From the NCBI GenBank assembly GCA_943787265.1, contig CALSLT010000004.1, positions 62,001-126,000 on the forward strand: a stretch of 64,000 nt of DNA, written 5' to 3'. The position numbers were made by a program, and so were the translations under genes. The stretch's first letter is position 1, and every line of letters begins with the position of its first letter. Source of the stretch: an uncultured Planctomycetaceae bacterium. GTDB taxonomy: Bacteria > Planctomycetota > Planctomycetia > Planctomycetales > Planctomycetaceae. Positions 36,602-46,011 of this stretch are shown piece by piece. The notes below the pieces were generated by a model. It did not search any database. It was given only the letters and a program-made list of their open reading frames with translations, and was not told where the DNA came from.

Positions 36602-37840
36602 ATGCCTCAATATCAGTACACAAGTTCTGACGAGAACGGCGAACTTCAGTCGGGCTTCATTGAAGCCGGCAGCGAAGCATCCGCTCGGGATCTGCTTGCG
36701 GAACAGGGAATTTCCGCTGAGTCGATCGAACTGGCCGATCCCGACCAGGAAAGCTCTGGAAATCATGAGACGCGTGGCGAACCGTCAGCGTCTTTCGGGA
36801 TGACATCGGACGAGCATGTCGAAGTCGTCGGTCAAATCGGTCACCTGGTTTCAGCGGGGCTTCCGCTGGCCGCCGGCTTGAGAACACTCAGCGAAGAAGT
36901 CCCATCAGGTCGGCTGCGAAAAGTATTCGACCGACTGAGCGAAGGACTCGATCGCGGGGAAGCTCTGGAAGATGTGCTCAAGTCCGAGTCCAGCGACATT
37001 CCAGACTGGCTGGCGGCAGTTTTCGAGGCAGGCACCAAAAGCGGGCGGCTGCCCGAGTGCATTCAACACTTCATTGAATTCAGCCGTTTGCGAGCTGGCA
37101 TCCGAGTCAAACTGATTATCAGCATGGTCTATCCAGCGATTCTGTTGGTCGCTGGTCTGGCAATCTGCGCGTTCCTTTGCTGTCTGGTAATCTCCGATTT
37201 CCGATCAATCTTTAATGATTTCGGCACAGAGCTTCCCGAACTTACCGAAACGATTCTGGCCCTGAGTTCAATCGTGGAAGACCTGGTTCATTATTGGCCG
37301 ATGACACTGCTCGTCGGCTGGACATCGATTCTCGCTGTGTGGTTTCTTTCGAAACTTACTGTCGGAGCAGCGGGTGTTCGAAGACTCCTCTACCGCATTC
37401 CGCTGCTCGGTCGCGTTTTCAAACAGTCGGCGCTGGCCGAGTTTTCTCAGCTCCTGGCAATCATGATTGAAGCGAGAATGCCGATGCCAGCAGCACTGAA
37501 GCTGGTCGGTGGTGCCGTTCGCGATCCGAACCTTTCCGAAGGGGCGTACCGTGCGGCAAAGTTTATCGAAGCTGGAAACTCGATGAGCGACCTGCAGGGC
37601 GTCGTACGCGAGATTCCTGACGAACTACTGCGAGTTCCTGGCTGGGGACACAATGATTCCAGCCTTGCCGAATCGCTGCGAGTCTCCAGCGAAGTGTTCG
37701 CTCTTCAAAGTGAAATCAGCGGTCGAAGCCTTGCCGGCATGGCGACGCCTGGAGCCGTCATCATCGCCGGAGGCATCATCAGCTTGACGGTGATCGCTTT
37801 GTTCATGCCCCTTGTCAAATTACTGAATGATCTGAGCTGA
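36602..37840 (+). CDS. GspF/PilC-like inner-membrane platform protein (second)
   Basis: 412 residues. Begins with the typical GspF N-terminal unit (MPQYQYTSSDENGELQSGFI ... LLAEQGI, 1-45), then two T2SF repeats (VGQIGHLVSAGLPLAAGLRTLSEE and AVFEAGTKSGRLPECIQHF; FSQLLAIMIEARMPMPAALKLVG) and three or four transmembrane helices, ending LTVIALFMPLVKLLNDLS. That ending is nearly the same as the C-terminus of the third paralogue (MPVVKLVNDLS). This suggests duplication within the cluster. Confidence 0.92.
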   Translation: MPQYQYTSSDENGELQSGFIEAGSEASARDLLAEQGISAESIELADPDQESSGNHETRGEPSASFGMTSDEHVEVVGQIGHLVSAGLPLAAGLRTLSEEVPSGRLRKVFDRLSEGLDRGEALEDVLKSESSDIPDWLAAVFEAGTKSGRLPECIQHFIEFSRLRAGIRVKLIISMVYPAILLVAGLAICAFLCCLVISDFRSIFNDFGTELPELTETILALSSIVEDLVHYWPMTLLVGWTSILAVWFLSKLTVGAAGVRRLLYRIPLLGRVFKQSALAEFSQLLAIMIEARMPMPAALKLVGGAVRDPNLSEGAYRAAKFIEAGNSMSDLQGVVREIPDELLRVPGWGHNDSSLAESLRVSSEVFALQSEISGRSLAGMATPGAVIIAGGIISLTVIALFMPLVKLLNDLS

Positions 37841-37919
37841 ATTCGCTTAATCGTTAACGCCTTTCTGAAAACTGAGCTGCAACTGGCAGCCCGCCGTAGT
37901 TCAAAACGAGGTCGCTTCT

Positions 37920-39446
37920 GTGCGATTCGAAGACTTCATATTTCTGATAACGATCGTGCTGGTCCCGTTGCTGGTCTGCGGCTTTTGCCGATACCGTGCC
38001 ACGGAACTTCAGCATCTAAAAACTGCCCACAATGCTCGATTGCTCGCCAGACGAGTATCGCGTTTGATCGTCGTCAACCTCGGCATGTCGATCGTGTGTA
38101 CGCTGTTCGGGCTCGTGATGTCTATTGGCTTGCTGACCCATGGTGACCAGGACATTGGCGTCGTCATTATGCCTCTCTATACCGTGCTCGGACTTGCTCT
38201 TAGCCTTTCCACAAAGCCGCTGTTCAGAATTCGGGCATCGCTACGAGCAGAACCAGATGACGACGACTATGCCGTGCCAACCGTGCCACAACCTTTGTCA
38301 CGAGCGTTCGGAATCACTGTCTGGTCAATCCTTGGCGTGACAGTTTCGATCTTGACGCTCTTCGTGGGCTTAGGACTGTTTTTTCTTTCGGTACTGTTTT
38401 TTGCACTCATTCCACTGTTGTTCTGGCAAAGTCGTCGGGCTCGTGAAGGGCAGCTTCTTTGGTTACTGGCGCTGAGTGTTCGCAACAGCCACGACCTCGC
38501 CCAGGAAGTACAGGATCACGCTTCGACCTGGACCGGTGCTTACGCTGTGCGACTGCGACAATTGGCGGTTTATTTGAGAGCAGGAAGACCGCTCGGTCTG
38601 GCACTTGAACGAGTTCCCGGACTGCTGCCACTCTGGGTCGTCGCTTCAATCAAAATCGGCGAGGAGACTGGCTCGCTTAGCGAAGTTTTGAATGAGTGCG
38701 CGACCGCTGAACTTAGCTGGATGAAGAACCGGTTTCGCACCGGATCAATCGGCAGCCTGTTGATCTACCTGGCGTGCTATCCGTGGGTCATCCTGGGGCC
38801 GGTAACCTTCATCATGTATTACATCGTGCCAAAATTTAAGGCGATCTTCCAAGGGTTTGGTACAGAGCTCCCGCGTGCTACCGAAAATTTCATCTACCTC
38901 TACGACAATGGACTGCCGCTTATTTTGCTGATGGCACCAGTGTCGCTCGTCGGCGTCATTGTTCTCTTGAGGTTCGACCATGCCGGGTGGCGGAATGTCC
39001 GCATACGGCTCTTCCGAAAGTTTTATCCGCGATATGACATGGCACCGATCATGAGGCATCTGGCCCGAACGATCGAGAAGGGGAAAACTCTTCCCGACGG
39101 TCTGCTCGCCATTGCCAACTCGTATCATCGTCCGACGGTGGCTGACTCAGTCGCACAGGTTTATGTCGAGGCTGAGTCGGGCGGCGACTGCTGGAAGTCT
39201 CTGCTGGAAAGAGGCTACTTGTCGCGGCGTGATCTGACGCTGATCGAAGCGGCGAAACGCTCCGGAAACCTACCCTGGGCACTGCGAGAGATCGCTGACG
39301 TCAGAGAGAAAAACTACATCTTCCGTATCGACACCTTCGTGCAGCTTTTCCGTCCTGTTCCGATCCTGGCCATCGGTCTTCTGGTCGGTTGGATCTGCAT
39401 TGCGATGTTTATGCCCGTTGTGAAACTCGTGAACGACCTGTCCTGA
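37920..39446 (+). CDS. GspF/PilC-like inner-membrane platform protein (third, long form)
   Basis: 508 residues, starting at a GTG with GAGG upstream. The first 180 residues are an extra membrane section with about four to five hydrophobic helices (FLITIVLVPLLVCGFC; RLIVVNLGMSIVCTLFGLVM; ITVWSILGVTVSILTLFVGLGLFFLSVLF) absent from standard GspF. Then come two T2SF repeats (RQLAVYLRAGRPLGLALERV, IKIGEETGSLSEVL; LTLIEAAKRSGNLPWALREI). C terminus AMFMPVVKLVNDLS. Probably a divergent platform paralogue; its specific role is unknown. Confidence 0.88.
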   Translation: MRFEDFIFLITIVLVPLLVCGFCRYRATELQHLKTAHNARLLARRVSRLIVVNLGMSIVCTLFGLVMSIGLLTHGDQDIGVVIMPLYTVLGLALSLSTKPLFRIRASLRAEPDDDDYAVPTVPQPLSRAFGITVWSILGVTVSILTLFVGLGLFFLSVLFFALIPLLFWQSRRAREGQLLWLLALSVRNSHDLAQEVQDHASTWTGAYAVRLRQLAVYLRAGRPLGLALERVPGLLPLWVVASIKIGEETGSLSEVLNECATAELSWMKNRFRTGSIGSLLIYLACYPWVILGPVTFIMYYIVPKFKAIFQGFGTELPRATENFIYLYDNGLPLILLMAPVSLVGVIVLLRFDHAGWRNVRIRLFRKFYPRYDMAPIMRHLARTIEKGKTLPDGLLAIANSYHRPTVADSVAQVYVEAESGGDCWKSLLERGYLSRRDLTLIEAAKRSGNLPWALREIADVREKNYIFRIDTFVQLFRPVPILAIGLLVGWICIAMFMPVVKLVNDLS

Positions 39447-39462
39447 TCGTGAGAGGCTTGCT

Positions 39463-39921
39463 GTGCGTCATTCGCTGAACAATCAATACAGGAAACTGCC
39501 CGCATCTTCGCGGCTGTCGGACCGTCGTTCCGGCGCATTGATGGTGGAACTGGTCGTCGGGGCCGTGCTGCTGGGCATCTTCCTGAGCAGCGTTGGCCCA
39601 ATGTTCCGATGGATTCGTGATGCCAGGCTTGCTAGCGACCGGCATCTTTTCGCCATGCAGGAACTCGGAACGCAGATGGAACACCTTGCTGCCTTACCAC
39701 CTTCTCAGATCACTGACGAGCGGCTCCAGTCCCTGTCGATCACCGATTCAACTCGCACCATGATCCCAGAAGCAAACCTGACGGCTGCCAGGCAGCCAAA
39801 CGAAGACGGCATGCAGCGAATCACGCTCGCAATCTCCTGGGTCAACGACGCTGGAATGAACGTTGAGCCAAAACGACTGACTGCCTGGTTTCCAGCGGCA
39901 TCGAAAGGGGCAGCCGAGTGA
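39463..39921 (+). CDS. Pseudopilin, GspI-like
   Basis: 152 residues from a GTG with GAGAGG upstream. Prepilin-type leader: basic stretch ending RRSG, cleavage before ALMVELVVGAVLLGIFLS, with Glu at +5 of the mature protein, as needed for pilin assembly. The rest is a small soluble domain. Order and size within the cluster match GspI. Overlaps the next gene by four bases. Confidence 0.8.
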   Translation: MRHSLNNQYRKLPASSRLSDRRSGALMVELVVGAVLLGIFLSSVGPMFRWIRDARLASDRHLFAMQELGTQMEHLAALPPSQITDERLQSLSITDSTRTMIPEANLTAARQPNEDGMQRITLAISWVNDAGMNVEPKRLTAWFPAASKGAAE

Positions 39922-40508
39922 AAAGTTATCGCCCTTCTAGTTCGAGATTGACTCGCAAGCGTTCCCGCCGCGGAAGCTGGCTGGTCCAGGCCGTCGTGAC
40001 AATGGCCATCATGAGTACTCTGATGACGATTGCGTCGACATCGTTGTTTCGGATGTTCCGCCAGGAATCTCGCATGATCGAGCGAGCATTCCAGACGTCA
40101 ACATGGCTGCAAGTCAGCCGCGAATTTCGCCATGACGTTCACACGGCTCTCATGATCAAACAATCGGAAGATGGCACACGGCTGGAACTTGTAACAACGG
40201 AGGGGCCGGTCACCTGGGTGGCAGACGGAGAAAAAATTCGTCGAACAACCCAGAGCGTGGAACTGGAAGACGCGACCGACGCTTCGGCCATTAACCGACT
40301 ACCCGGCGAACAGTACGTTTTTACTGACAGCGTGGCTCAACTTTCACTCACCGCAGGAGCAGCCGGCACTGCTTCTTTGGCGACTCTTGAGGTCGAACCT
40401 CTACCGACTCCAAATGGCGGAATCGTTCCATCGAAGACCGTGGTTGCAACAGCTGGTCTGGACCATCGTTTTCTCACACCAGTCGCGATGCCGGAGGATC
40501 AGCCATGA
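39918..40508 (+). CDS. Pseudopilin, GspJ-like
   Basis: 196 residues from a GTG that overlaps the previous stop (GTGA). Leader ends in KRSRRG, cleaved before SWLVQAVVTMAIMSTLMTIAS; the +5 residue is Gln instead of Glu. The body contains FRHDVHTALMIKQ and mixed beta strands typical of the minor pseudopilin GspJ. Overlaps the next gene by four bases (ATGA). Confidence 0.75.
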   Translation: MKSYRPSSSRLTRKRSRRGSWLVQAVVTMAIMSTLMTIASTSLFRMFRQESRMIERAFQTSTWLQVSREFRHDVHTALMIKQSEDGTRLELVTTEGPVTWVADGEKIRRTTQSVELEDATDASAINRLPGEQYVFTDSVAQLSLTAGAAGTASLATLEVEPLPTPNGGIVPSKTVVATAGLDHRFLTPVAMPEDQP

Positions 40509-40927
40509 AGAAAGTTATGGTTCCATCCACTGGAAATATTTTCCGCCGTAATCGCAAAGGGACGGTTCTTGTAATTTTCATGATCAGCCTGGCCATGCTG
40601 TCCATGACCGCGGCGGCAATGGTTCGAGTGACATTGCTGCAGCGCAGCATGGTCCGAAACAACGAATTGCGGATCCAGTCGGAGTGGCTGTTTCAGTCGG
40701 CAGTAGCCAAGGCTTCGTCCGAGTTGAAATCAGATAGTGAATATGACGGCGAGGAATGGAACATCGCCGCCGAATCGCTCGGCCAGCCATTTGCTGCAGT
40801 CGCAAAAATTTCGATCAAGCCCGTCGACGGAAAGACAAACGAACGGCAGACTTCGATCATTGTTATCTACCGTCCGGAAAATGCCGAACGGGCAACCGTT
40901 TCTCGATCGGTCACAATTTCACTGTAG
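40505..40927 (+). CDS. Minor pseudopilin, GspK/PilX-like
   Basis: 140 residues. Leader ends RNRKG, before TVLVIFMISLAMLSMTAAAMV; no Glu at +5, as is common for the tip pseudopilin GspK. It is shorter than typical GspK (about 300 residues), so a PilX-like role is also possible. Last of a tightly overlapping trio; the I-J-K set would form the tip of the pseudopilus. Confidence 0.7.
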   Translation: MKKVMVPSTGNIFRRNRKGTVLVIFMISLAMLSMTAAAMVRVTLLQRSMVRNNELRIQSEWLFQSAVAKASSELKSDSEYDGEEWNIAAESLGQPFAAVAKISIKPVDGKTNERQTSIIVIYRPENAERATVSRSVTISL

Positions 40928-41017
40928 TTCAGGTTCTGCCTGACGAAGTTCAAAATTCACAAAGAACAAACACGGCAGCTTTCATTGCGGCCGACAAATT
41001 CTGACAGGAGTTTTTCC

Positions 41018-41896
41018 ATGAAGCGAATTTCCAAACCGCTGCCTCAACAAAGTGACACAACCCGCCGTGCCTTCACGTTGATCGAACTGCTCGTCGTGAT
41101 CGCAATCATCGCCATCCTGATCGCTCTGCTGCTTCCGGCCGTGCAACAGGCTCGTGAAGCCGCGAGGCGATCACAGTGCAAGAACAACATGGCCCAGATT
41201 GCTCTGGCGACGTTGAACTACGAGATGGCACACGGCGTCATTCCACCTGGGACAATCAACTCAGACGGGCCGATAACATCGACGCCTGATGGTTACCACA
41301 TAAGTTGGACTGTGCATCTTCTGCCGTACCTCGATCAGGCTTACCTTTACCAACAAATCGATTTTACGAAGGGGGCTTACGAACAAAGTGAAGACATCAC
41401 CCAAGCGGCAATGGGTGTGCTGATTTGCCCCAGCTCACCTTCTGACACTGGCTCTGTAAGCTACGCTGGTTGCCACGGAGGGACTGAGACTCAGATCGCT
41501 GAAGACAACGAAGGAGTGTTCTTTCTAAACAGCCGTGTTCGATATCGCGATATCCCAGACGGTAGCACAAACACACTGTTCTTTGGCGAAAAACTCTGGT
41601 CCTCCGCAGAACTCAATTGGATGTCGGGCACCAGAAATTCCTTGAGAAACACAGGACATAAGCCCAACCAGTTGCCGTCAATTCGCAATTCTCGTCAGAA
41701 GATATACCGATCCGCTGAGATGCCAGACGGCATGAGTGATCCTGCCGTTGTTGGCGGCTTTGGTAGCTGGCACACCGGAGGTGCTCAGTTTGCTCTCGGC
41801 GACGGCTCTGTCAGGTTCCTCAGTGAGAACATCGACAAGCCATTGTATGAAAGCCTCGGCAAGCGGGCTGACGGCACATTTCCTGTCGAATTCTGA
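41018..41896 (+). CDS. DUF1559 prepilin-like protein
   Basis: 292 residues from the ATG at 41018 (CAGGAG eight bases upstream). N-terminal methylation motif [27 protein letters not shown]: the residue before the cleavage point is Ala instead of the usual Gly, with Glu at +5. Mature N-terminal helix then the DUF1559 (SBP_bac_10-like) body with [21 protein letters not shown] and the C-terminal H-x-G-G-x-x-x-x-x-x-D-G-S-V-R-F pattern. This family is hugely expanded in Planctomycetes. It is the likely major or alternative pilin of the preceding secretion genes, since no GspG-like protein is in the window. Confidence 0.9.
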   Translation: MKRISKPLPQQSDTTRRAFTLIELLVVIAIIAILIALLLPAVQQAREAARRSQCKNNMAQIALATLNYEMAHGVIPPGTINSDGPITSTPDGYHISWTVHLLPYLDQAYLYQQIDFTKGAYEQSEDITQAAMGVLICPSSPSDTGSVSYAGCHGGTETQIAEDNEGVFFLNSRVRYRDIPDGSTNTLFFGEKLWSSAELNWMSGTRNSLRNTGHKPNQLPSIRNSRQKIYRSAEMPDGMSDPAVVGGFGSWHTGGAQFALGDGSVRFLSENIDKPLYESLGKRADGTFPVEF

Positions 41897-41929
41897 TCGA
41901 CTTTGAGAACATCTGATTCCGAAATATCG

Positions 41930-41961
41930 CCCCGTCCTGTCCTCAGGTAACGGGGTGTTTT
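41930..41961. terminator. Shared terminator between convergent genes
   Basis: Stem CCCCGT/ACGGGG with an inner CCTG/CAGG pair and two bulged bases, followed on the plus strand by TGTTTT. It terminates the DUF1559 transcript and reaches into the last codons of the permease on the other strand. Confidence 0.6.
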
Positions 41962-43247
41962 CGTTTCTGGAAATCGGCGACCAGCTTCACGACCAAGCCG
42001 ACAATCATCAGCACCGTGCCGCCGACCAGCGTCTTCGAATCCACAAAGGGAATCAGACCCAGACAGCCAACCAAGCCGCAGAGCGAAACAAACCGCGGAT
42101 AACGTCGTTCCTCAGCCGGCTGCCGAAGTGCGCTGAGATTGGCAGTTGCGTAGTAGATCAAAACCGCGAACGCGCTGATTGACCACGTTCGATAAATGTC
42201 TCCGCTCCATGCGAGCAGCGCGATCATTACCGCCACCAGTAGCACGGCGCGGTGTGGCGAGTCCCCGGCGGCACTTAGCGTCGCAAACCAGGACGGCAGA
42301 TCACGGCGACGCGACATGGCAAGGGCCACTCGGGAAAGCCCCAGAACCAGATTTAGCAAGACTCCGATCATGGCGATCATGGCTCCACCTCGGACCAATG
42401 ATGCAGCAACCGGACTGGTTTGAGCGTTATCACTCAGCAACTGGCCAAGCGAACTCGCGGCACTACCAACGTGTACGTTCGGAATCGGAGCGACCAGGGC
42501 AACGATCGCCAATGTTACGATCAAGTAAACAACCAACGTGGTAGCGAGCGTGGCAATGACAGCTCGTGGAATGTTGCGGGCTGGGTCTCGCATTTCTTCG
42601 CCCATCGTCGCGACCCGGCCGTAACCGGTGTAGGCAACAAACGAAAGCGCAGCCGCGTGAAAGACGTCTCGAAGCGAAAACGACGCTGAGCTGAATTCCG
42701 GAAGCGTCGCCGCATTGGACAAGGCGCAAACAGAAAATATTCCAAGAGCCAGTAGAACGAGACCGACAATGATGCCGTTAACTCTGACGGACCTGCGAAC
42801 GCCCGACAGCACCAGGACAGTCACCGCGGCAATAATGACTGCCGCTAGAACTCGGATGTCGACATCCCCGGCGGCTGGGATCAAATATTGAACGCCTTCA
42901 GCGAAGGCGAGAGCCGCAGTTGCAGCGCTGGCTCCTTTGGCAATCAGAAACATCCACCCGGCATTGAACCCCAGAACCGGCGTCAGAAATCGGTAACCGT
43001 ATTCGTAGGCTCCGCCACTAACCGGGTGGCTCGCGGCAAGCTGCGCGCTGCTCAGTCCGTTGCAAATAGCGAGTCCGGCAGCGATCGCCACGGAAAGAAT
43101 TGCCCATTCGCCTGCAAGCTGGACAGCAATCAGCAAACTGACAAAGACGCCCGTTCCGAGAATTGATCCGAGCCCCAGCGTCACTGCGCCAGGTAATCCG
43201 ACAACACGTTTCAATTGTTGCGGCGTGGATTCTGCTGGCTCGGGCAT
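41943..43247 (-). CDS. APC-family amino-acid permease
   Basis: 434 residues from the ATG at 43247; a longer frame to 43307 crosses a palindromic repeat and is unlikely. About 12 hydrophobic helices. APC features: LPGAVTLGLGSILGTGVFVSLL in TM1 with the GxG unwound substrate site, SGGAYEYGYRFL, and a conserved EEMRDPARNIPRAVI loop. It probably imports amino acids by proton or exchange coupling; the substrate cannot be told. Last helices and a basic tail (FQKRKHP) end it. Confidence 0.9.
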   Translation of the reverse strand: MPEPAESTPQQLKRVVGLPGAVTLGLGSILGTGVFVSLLIAVQLAGEWAILSVAIAAGLAICNGLSSAQLAASHPVSGGAYEYGYRFLTPVLGFNAGWMFLIAKGASAATAALAFAEGVQYLIPAAGDVDIRVLAAVIIAAVTVLVLSGVRRSVRVNGIIVGLVLLALGIFSVCALSNAATLPEFSSASFSLRDVFHAAALSFVAYTGYGRVATMGEEMRDPARNIPRAVIATLATTLVVYLIVTLAIVALVAPIPNVHVGSAASSLGQLLSDNAQTSPVAASLVRGGAMIAMIGVLLNLVLGLSRVALAMSRRRDLPSWFATLSAAGDSPHRAVLLVAVMIALLAWSGDIYRTWSISAFAVLIYYATANLSALRQPAEERRYPRFVSLCGLVGCLGLIPFVDSKTLVGGTVLMIVGLVVKLVADFQKRKHPVT

Positions 43248-43281
43248 TCTTCGATCAAACGCGAAAAAGACTATCTGGACG

Positions 43282-43333
43282 TACGGTGAGCGCTGCCCAC
43301 CATCCATTATTGGTGGGCGGTACCCACCCTACA
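43282..43333. repeat. Palindromic repeat, GGTGGGC family
   Basis: Arms GCGCTGCCCACCA and TTGGTGGGCGGTACCCACCCTACA around a short spacer. Sits between the permease and the cytochrome b-c gene. Confidence 0.7.
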
Positions 43334-43344
43334 ATTTATCGACG

Positions 43345-45291
43345 CTATTCGTCAGCAGACGGTGCCGTGGGCTTTGCACCTGCACCGAACACTTCCGTAA
43401 TCCGCGATGGATAATCTTCAACGTGGGTTTCGTGATAGTCGCCAGTCATCCAGCGAACGAGCAAGTCCAGGTCCTTTGCGTTCATCTTGTCCGCGTACGC
43501 CGGCATGTGGTTCTTTGCTCCGTAGAACTGGTCGGAACCTGGATCGCTGATGAAGGCTTTCAACCATTTGGCTGACCCGTATTCGGCCAGATCCGGATAG
43601 CCGTAGCCTTCGCCGGTGACTTCGAAGTCAGAACCGATTGTGTCGTGACAGTCGATGCAGGATGAGATCTCCGTTCCATCGATGAGTGGTTCGCCATCGA
43701 GAATCTGCTTGCCTCGTTCAGCCAACGCGACGTCGACAGTTCCTTCGTCGCCTTTCCAGTTTCGCATGGCAACAAGAGCTTCGACGAGAGCATTGAGGTC
43801 GCCGGCATTTTCAGGTGCTTTGAACGCTTCAGCGTACCCTGCAGAAGCATCCGCCATTTCAGAATCGTCGAGATTGAACTCGGCGTCATCGGCACCGGGA
43901 TACCATTGAGCATCCTTGAGCGGTGCAAAGTGATTTCCGTAATCGACGATGATCGCCTTCATCCAGTCTCGGCTGCCGAAGTTCTTCAGATCGGTGGCTT
44001 CAGGAGTAGCGATAGACTGCTGTTTGGCTTCCTTATCCATCTGCTTCAACACGATGCCTCGTCCATTGTGACCATCGTAGCGATGGCAGCTTGCGCAATA
44101 CTTGGCAAACAGAACCGGTCCCTGGGTAAACGGGTCTTCCCGAAGCAGCGAAACGGCCCCCTCAACAGGAATCATTGACGGGCGACTTGCCAGTTCTTTG
44201 ATTCGATGAGCGTCGCGTTCTGCTTCGGCGATGGCTGCCTGGTGATCTTCGTTATTGGCATCTTCGTAGAACGCCATCGTTGTCAACACGACGATTCCGA
44301 GCGTCACGAGCCACGTGAACGCGATATTGAAACGATGTCCAATTTTCAGCTTCGCTGTCAGAGGCATCATGAAGAGGATGCCCATCAGCGCACCTGGAAC
44401 GTAAATCGCCCCGAATGCCAGGCCGAGATGTTCGACCGATTCAAACTTCAGGAATCGGAACAGGAAGAGGAAATACCACTCCGGCCGCGCGGCAGCGTAT
44501 GCCTTTGCGGCGTCGGCAGGCGGACTGAGTTCCGCTCCTTTGAAGATTGCAAAGAGCAGGACAACAGCCAGAACTCCCAGACACGCAACACCATCCTTCA
44601 GAACTTGGTCAGGCCAGAAGGTTGTATCGGGCTTCTTCTTCGGCTGGTGAACGGTCAGGCCGTGACGGCGGAAGACGTAAAGGTGCAGCGCGAGGAAGCC
44701 GATCAGCAGGCCTGGAAGAATCCCCGCGTGCATCGCGAAGAACCTGGTCAGCGTGTGGTGGTTGTACTGCGCACCGCCCTGCACGACTTCCTGAAGCTGA
44801 GCACCGACGACTGGTGTCGCGCCCATAATCTTCGTCGAGACCTGCGTGGCGTAATACCCCTTCTGATCCCACGGCAGCAGGTAGCCTGTCAGGCTGAGGC
44901 CAAGAATGATCTTCATCAGAATCAGGCCGAGCCAGAAGTTGATCTCGCGCGGCGCTTTGTACGCACCGTCGATGATGACCTGAATCAAGTGAATGGCCAA
45001 CAGGACGACCATCGCCTGAGCGGCAAAGTGGTGCATGCCTCGAACGATCTTGCCGAGGAACATGACTTCCTGAATGTAGTACACACTTTCCCAGGCGGTC
45101 TGAGCGCTTGGGCTGTACGCCGTCCACAGAAAGATCCCCGTGATCATTTGCAGTACGAAGGTAAAGACCAGCGTGCTGCCCCAGACGTATCGCCAACGAG
45201 CTCCGCCGGGCACTTTTTCATAAAGCGCTTCGTGGATCAGGTCGTTGCATCCGGTTCTGTTGTCGAGCCATGCGAGTAATGAGCGGATCAT
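43345..45291 (-). CDS. Cytochrome b fused to two c-type cytochrome domains (bc complex)
   Basis: 648 residues. Residues 1-345: cytochrome b with TM segments, heme ligands His87/88 and His101 in one helix and His188 and His203 in another, the PEWY quinol-site motif at 270-273. Residues about 385-648: two c-type domains, with heme motifs CASCH at 399-403 and CIDCH at 545-549. It oxidises quinol and passes electrons through its own c hemes, replacing the usual separate cytochrome c1. Overlaps the Rieske gene by four bases. In the inner membrane with the c domains on the periplasmic side. Confidence 0.95.
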   Translation of the reverse strand: MIRSLLAWLDNRTGCNDLIHEALYEKVPGGARWRYVWGSTLVFTFVLQMITGIFLWTAYSPSAQTAWESVYYIQEVMFLGKIVRGMHHFAAQAMVVLLAIHLIQVIIDGAYKAPREINFWLGLILMKIILGLSLTGYLLPWDQKGYYATQVSTKIMGATPVVGAQLQEVVQGGAQYNHHTLTRFFAMHAGILPGLLIGFLALHLYVFRRHGLTVHQPKKKPDTTFWPDQVLKDGVACLGVLAVVLLFAIFKGAELSPPADAAKAYAAARPEWYFLFLFRFLKFESVEHLGLAFGAIYVPGALMGILFMMPLTAKLKIGHRFNIAFTWLVTLGIVVLTTMAFYEDANNEDHQAAIAEAERDAHRIKELASRPSMIPVEGAVSLLREDPFTQGPVLFAKYCASCHRYDGHNGRGIVLKQMDKEAKQQSIATPEATDLKNFGSRDWMKAIIVDYGNHFAPLKDAQWYPGADDAEFNLDDSEMADASAGYAEAFKAPENAGDLNALVEALVAMRNWKGDEGTVDVALAERGKQILDGEPLIDGTEISSCIDCHDTIGSDFEVTGEGYGYPDLAEYGSAKWLKAFISDPGSDQFYGAKNHMPAYADKMNAKDLDLLVRWMTGDYHETHVEDYPSRITEVFGAGAKPTAPSADE

Positions 45292-45908
45292 ACGGGCACC
45301 TTTTCGCTGGTAGCTCCACGGAAGGTTTCATACTTCAGCCAGATGCGACCATCCTTGACAGTCGCTTCGAGTGTGTCCATTGCTCTTGGCGGAATCGCAT
45401 TCAACGGTTTCCCGTCAAGGTCGAACGCGCTGGTATGGCATGGACAATAGAAATCGCCTTCTCCGGCCCGATGTTCAACATCACAGCCAAGGTGCGGGCA
45501 GACCGTGCTGAATGCCAGTACCTGATCCTGAATCCTTCTTAGCCATGCAGCTCCGATCGGCTGATCGGGAAACATGTTCCAAGCGTTGATCAGGTCGTCT
45601 CGGACCGTGTATCGAACAGGCGTGCCGTCGGCAGGCAAAGCGTCAAGTACGAGATCCGTTTCGATAAAGCCATCGCCCTCACCCTTGCCACCGTTCCGCA
45701 GAAGCGGATCGAGGAAGAACAGACCACCGATCGTGGCCGGAACTATTCCCACCAGCGCCCCGACTCCGGCAGCCATCATCTCGGCCACGAAGTTGCGACG
45801 GGGAGTTCCGATGCTGGGGTCATTTTCGGAAAAGCAGTCTGTCGAGCAGGAAGCTTCGACTGGCGGCGTTTCGTCTGCGTCAGGTGTGGCGTTTTCGTTT
45901 TCGCTCAT
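45288..45908 (-). CDS. Rieske iron-sulfur protein of the bc complex
   Basis: 206 residues. A twin-arginine-like TPRRNFVAEM at 35-44 and a hydrophobic helix to about 65 form the N-terminal export/anchor segment. Rieske cluster: CPHLGC at 137-142 and CPCHTS at 155-160, giving ligands Cys137, His139, Cys155 and His158, and the disulfide Cys142-Cys157. Carries electrons from quinol to the c hemes of the next protein. First gene of a two-gene operon with the cytochrome b-c gene. Confidence 0.95.
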   Translation of the reverse strand: MSENENATPDADETPPVEASCSTDCFSENDPSIGTPRRNFVAEMMAAGVGALVGIVPATIGGLFFLDPLLRNGGKGEGDGFIETDLVLDALPADGTPVRYTVRDDLINAWNMFPDQPIGAAWLRRIQDQVLAFSTVCPHLGCDVEHRAGEGDFYCPCHTSAFDLDGKPLNAIPPRAMDTLEATVKDGRIWLKYETFRGATSEKVPV

Positions 45909-46011
45909 GCCGATACCTCGGTGAGTGGTGGCGCGAACTCAGCACCAATAAACAAAACAGGAACGGCGACGACGCCACAGGTTGGCGATGCACCGAACGA
46001 CGAAAATCTCA

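Noticed and set aside
44206..45279. 357-codon plus-strand frame opposite cytochrome b-c
   Set aside because: It is antisense to a clear, motif-complete respiratory gene and has no recognisable domain.
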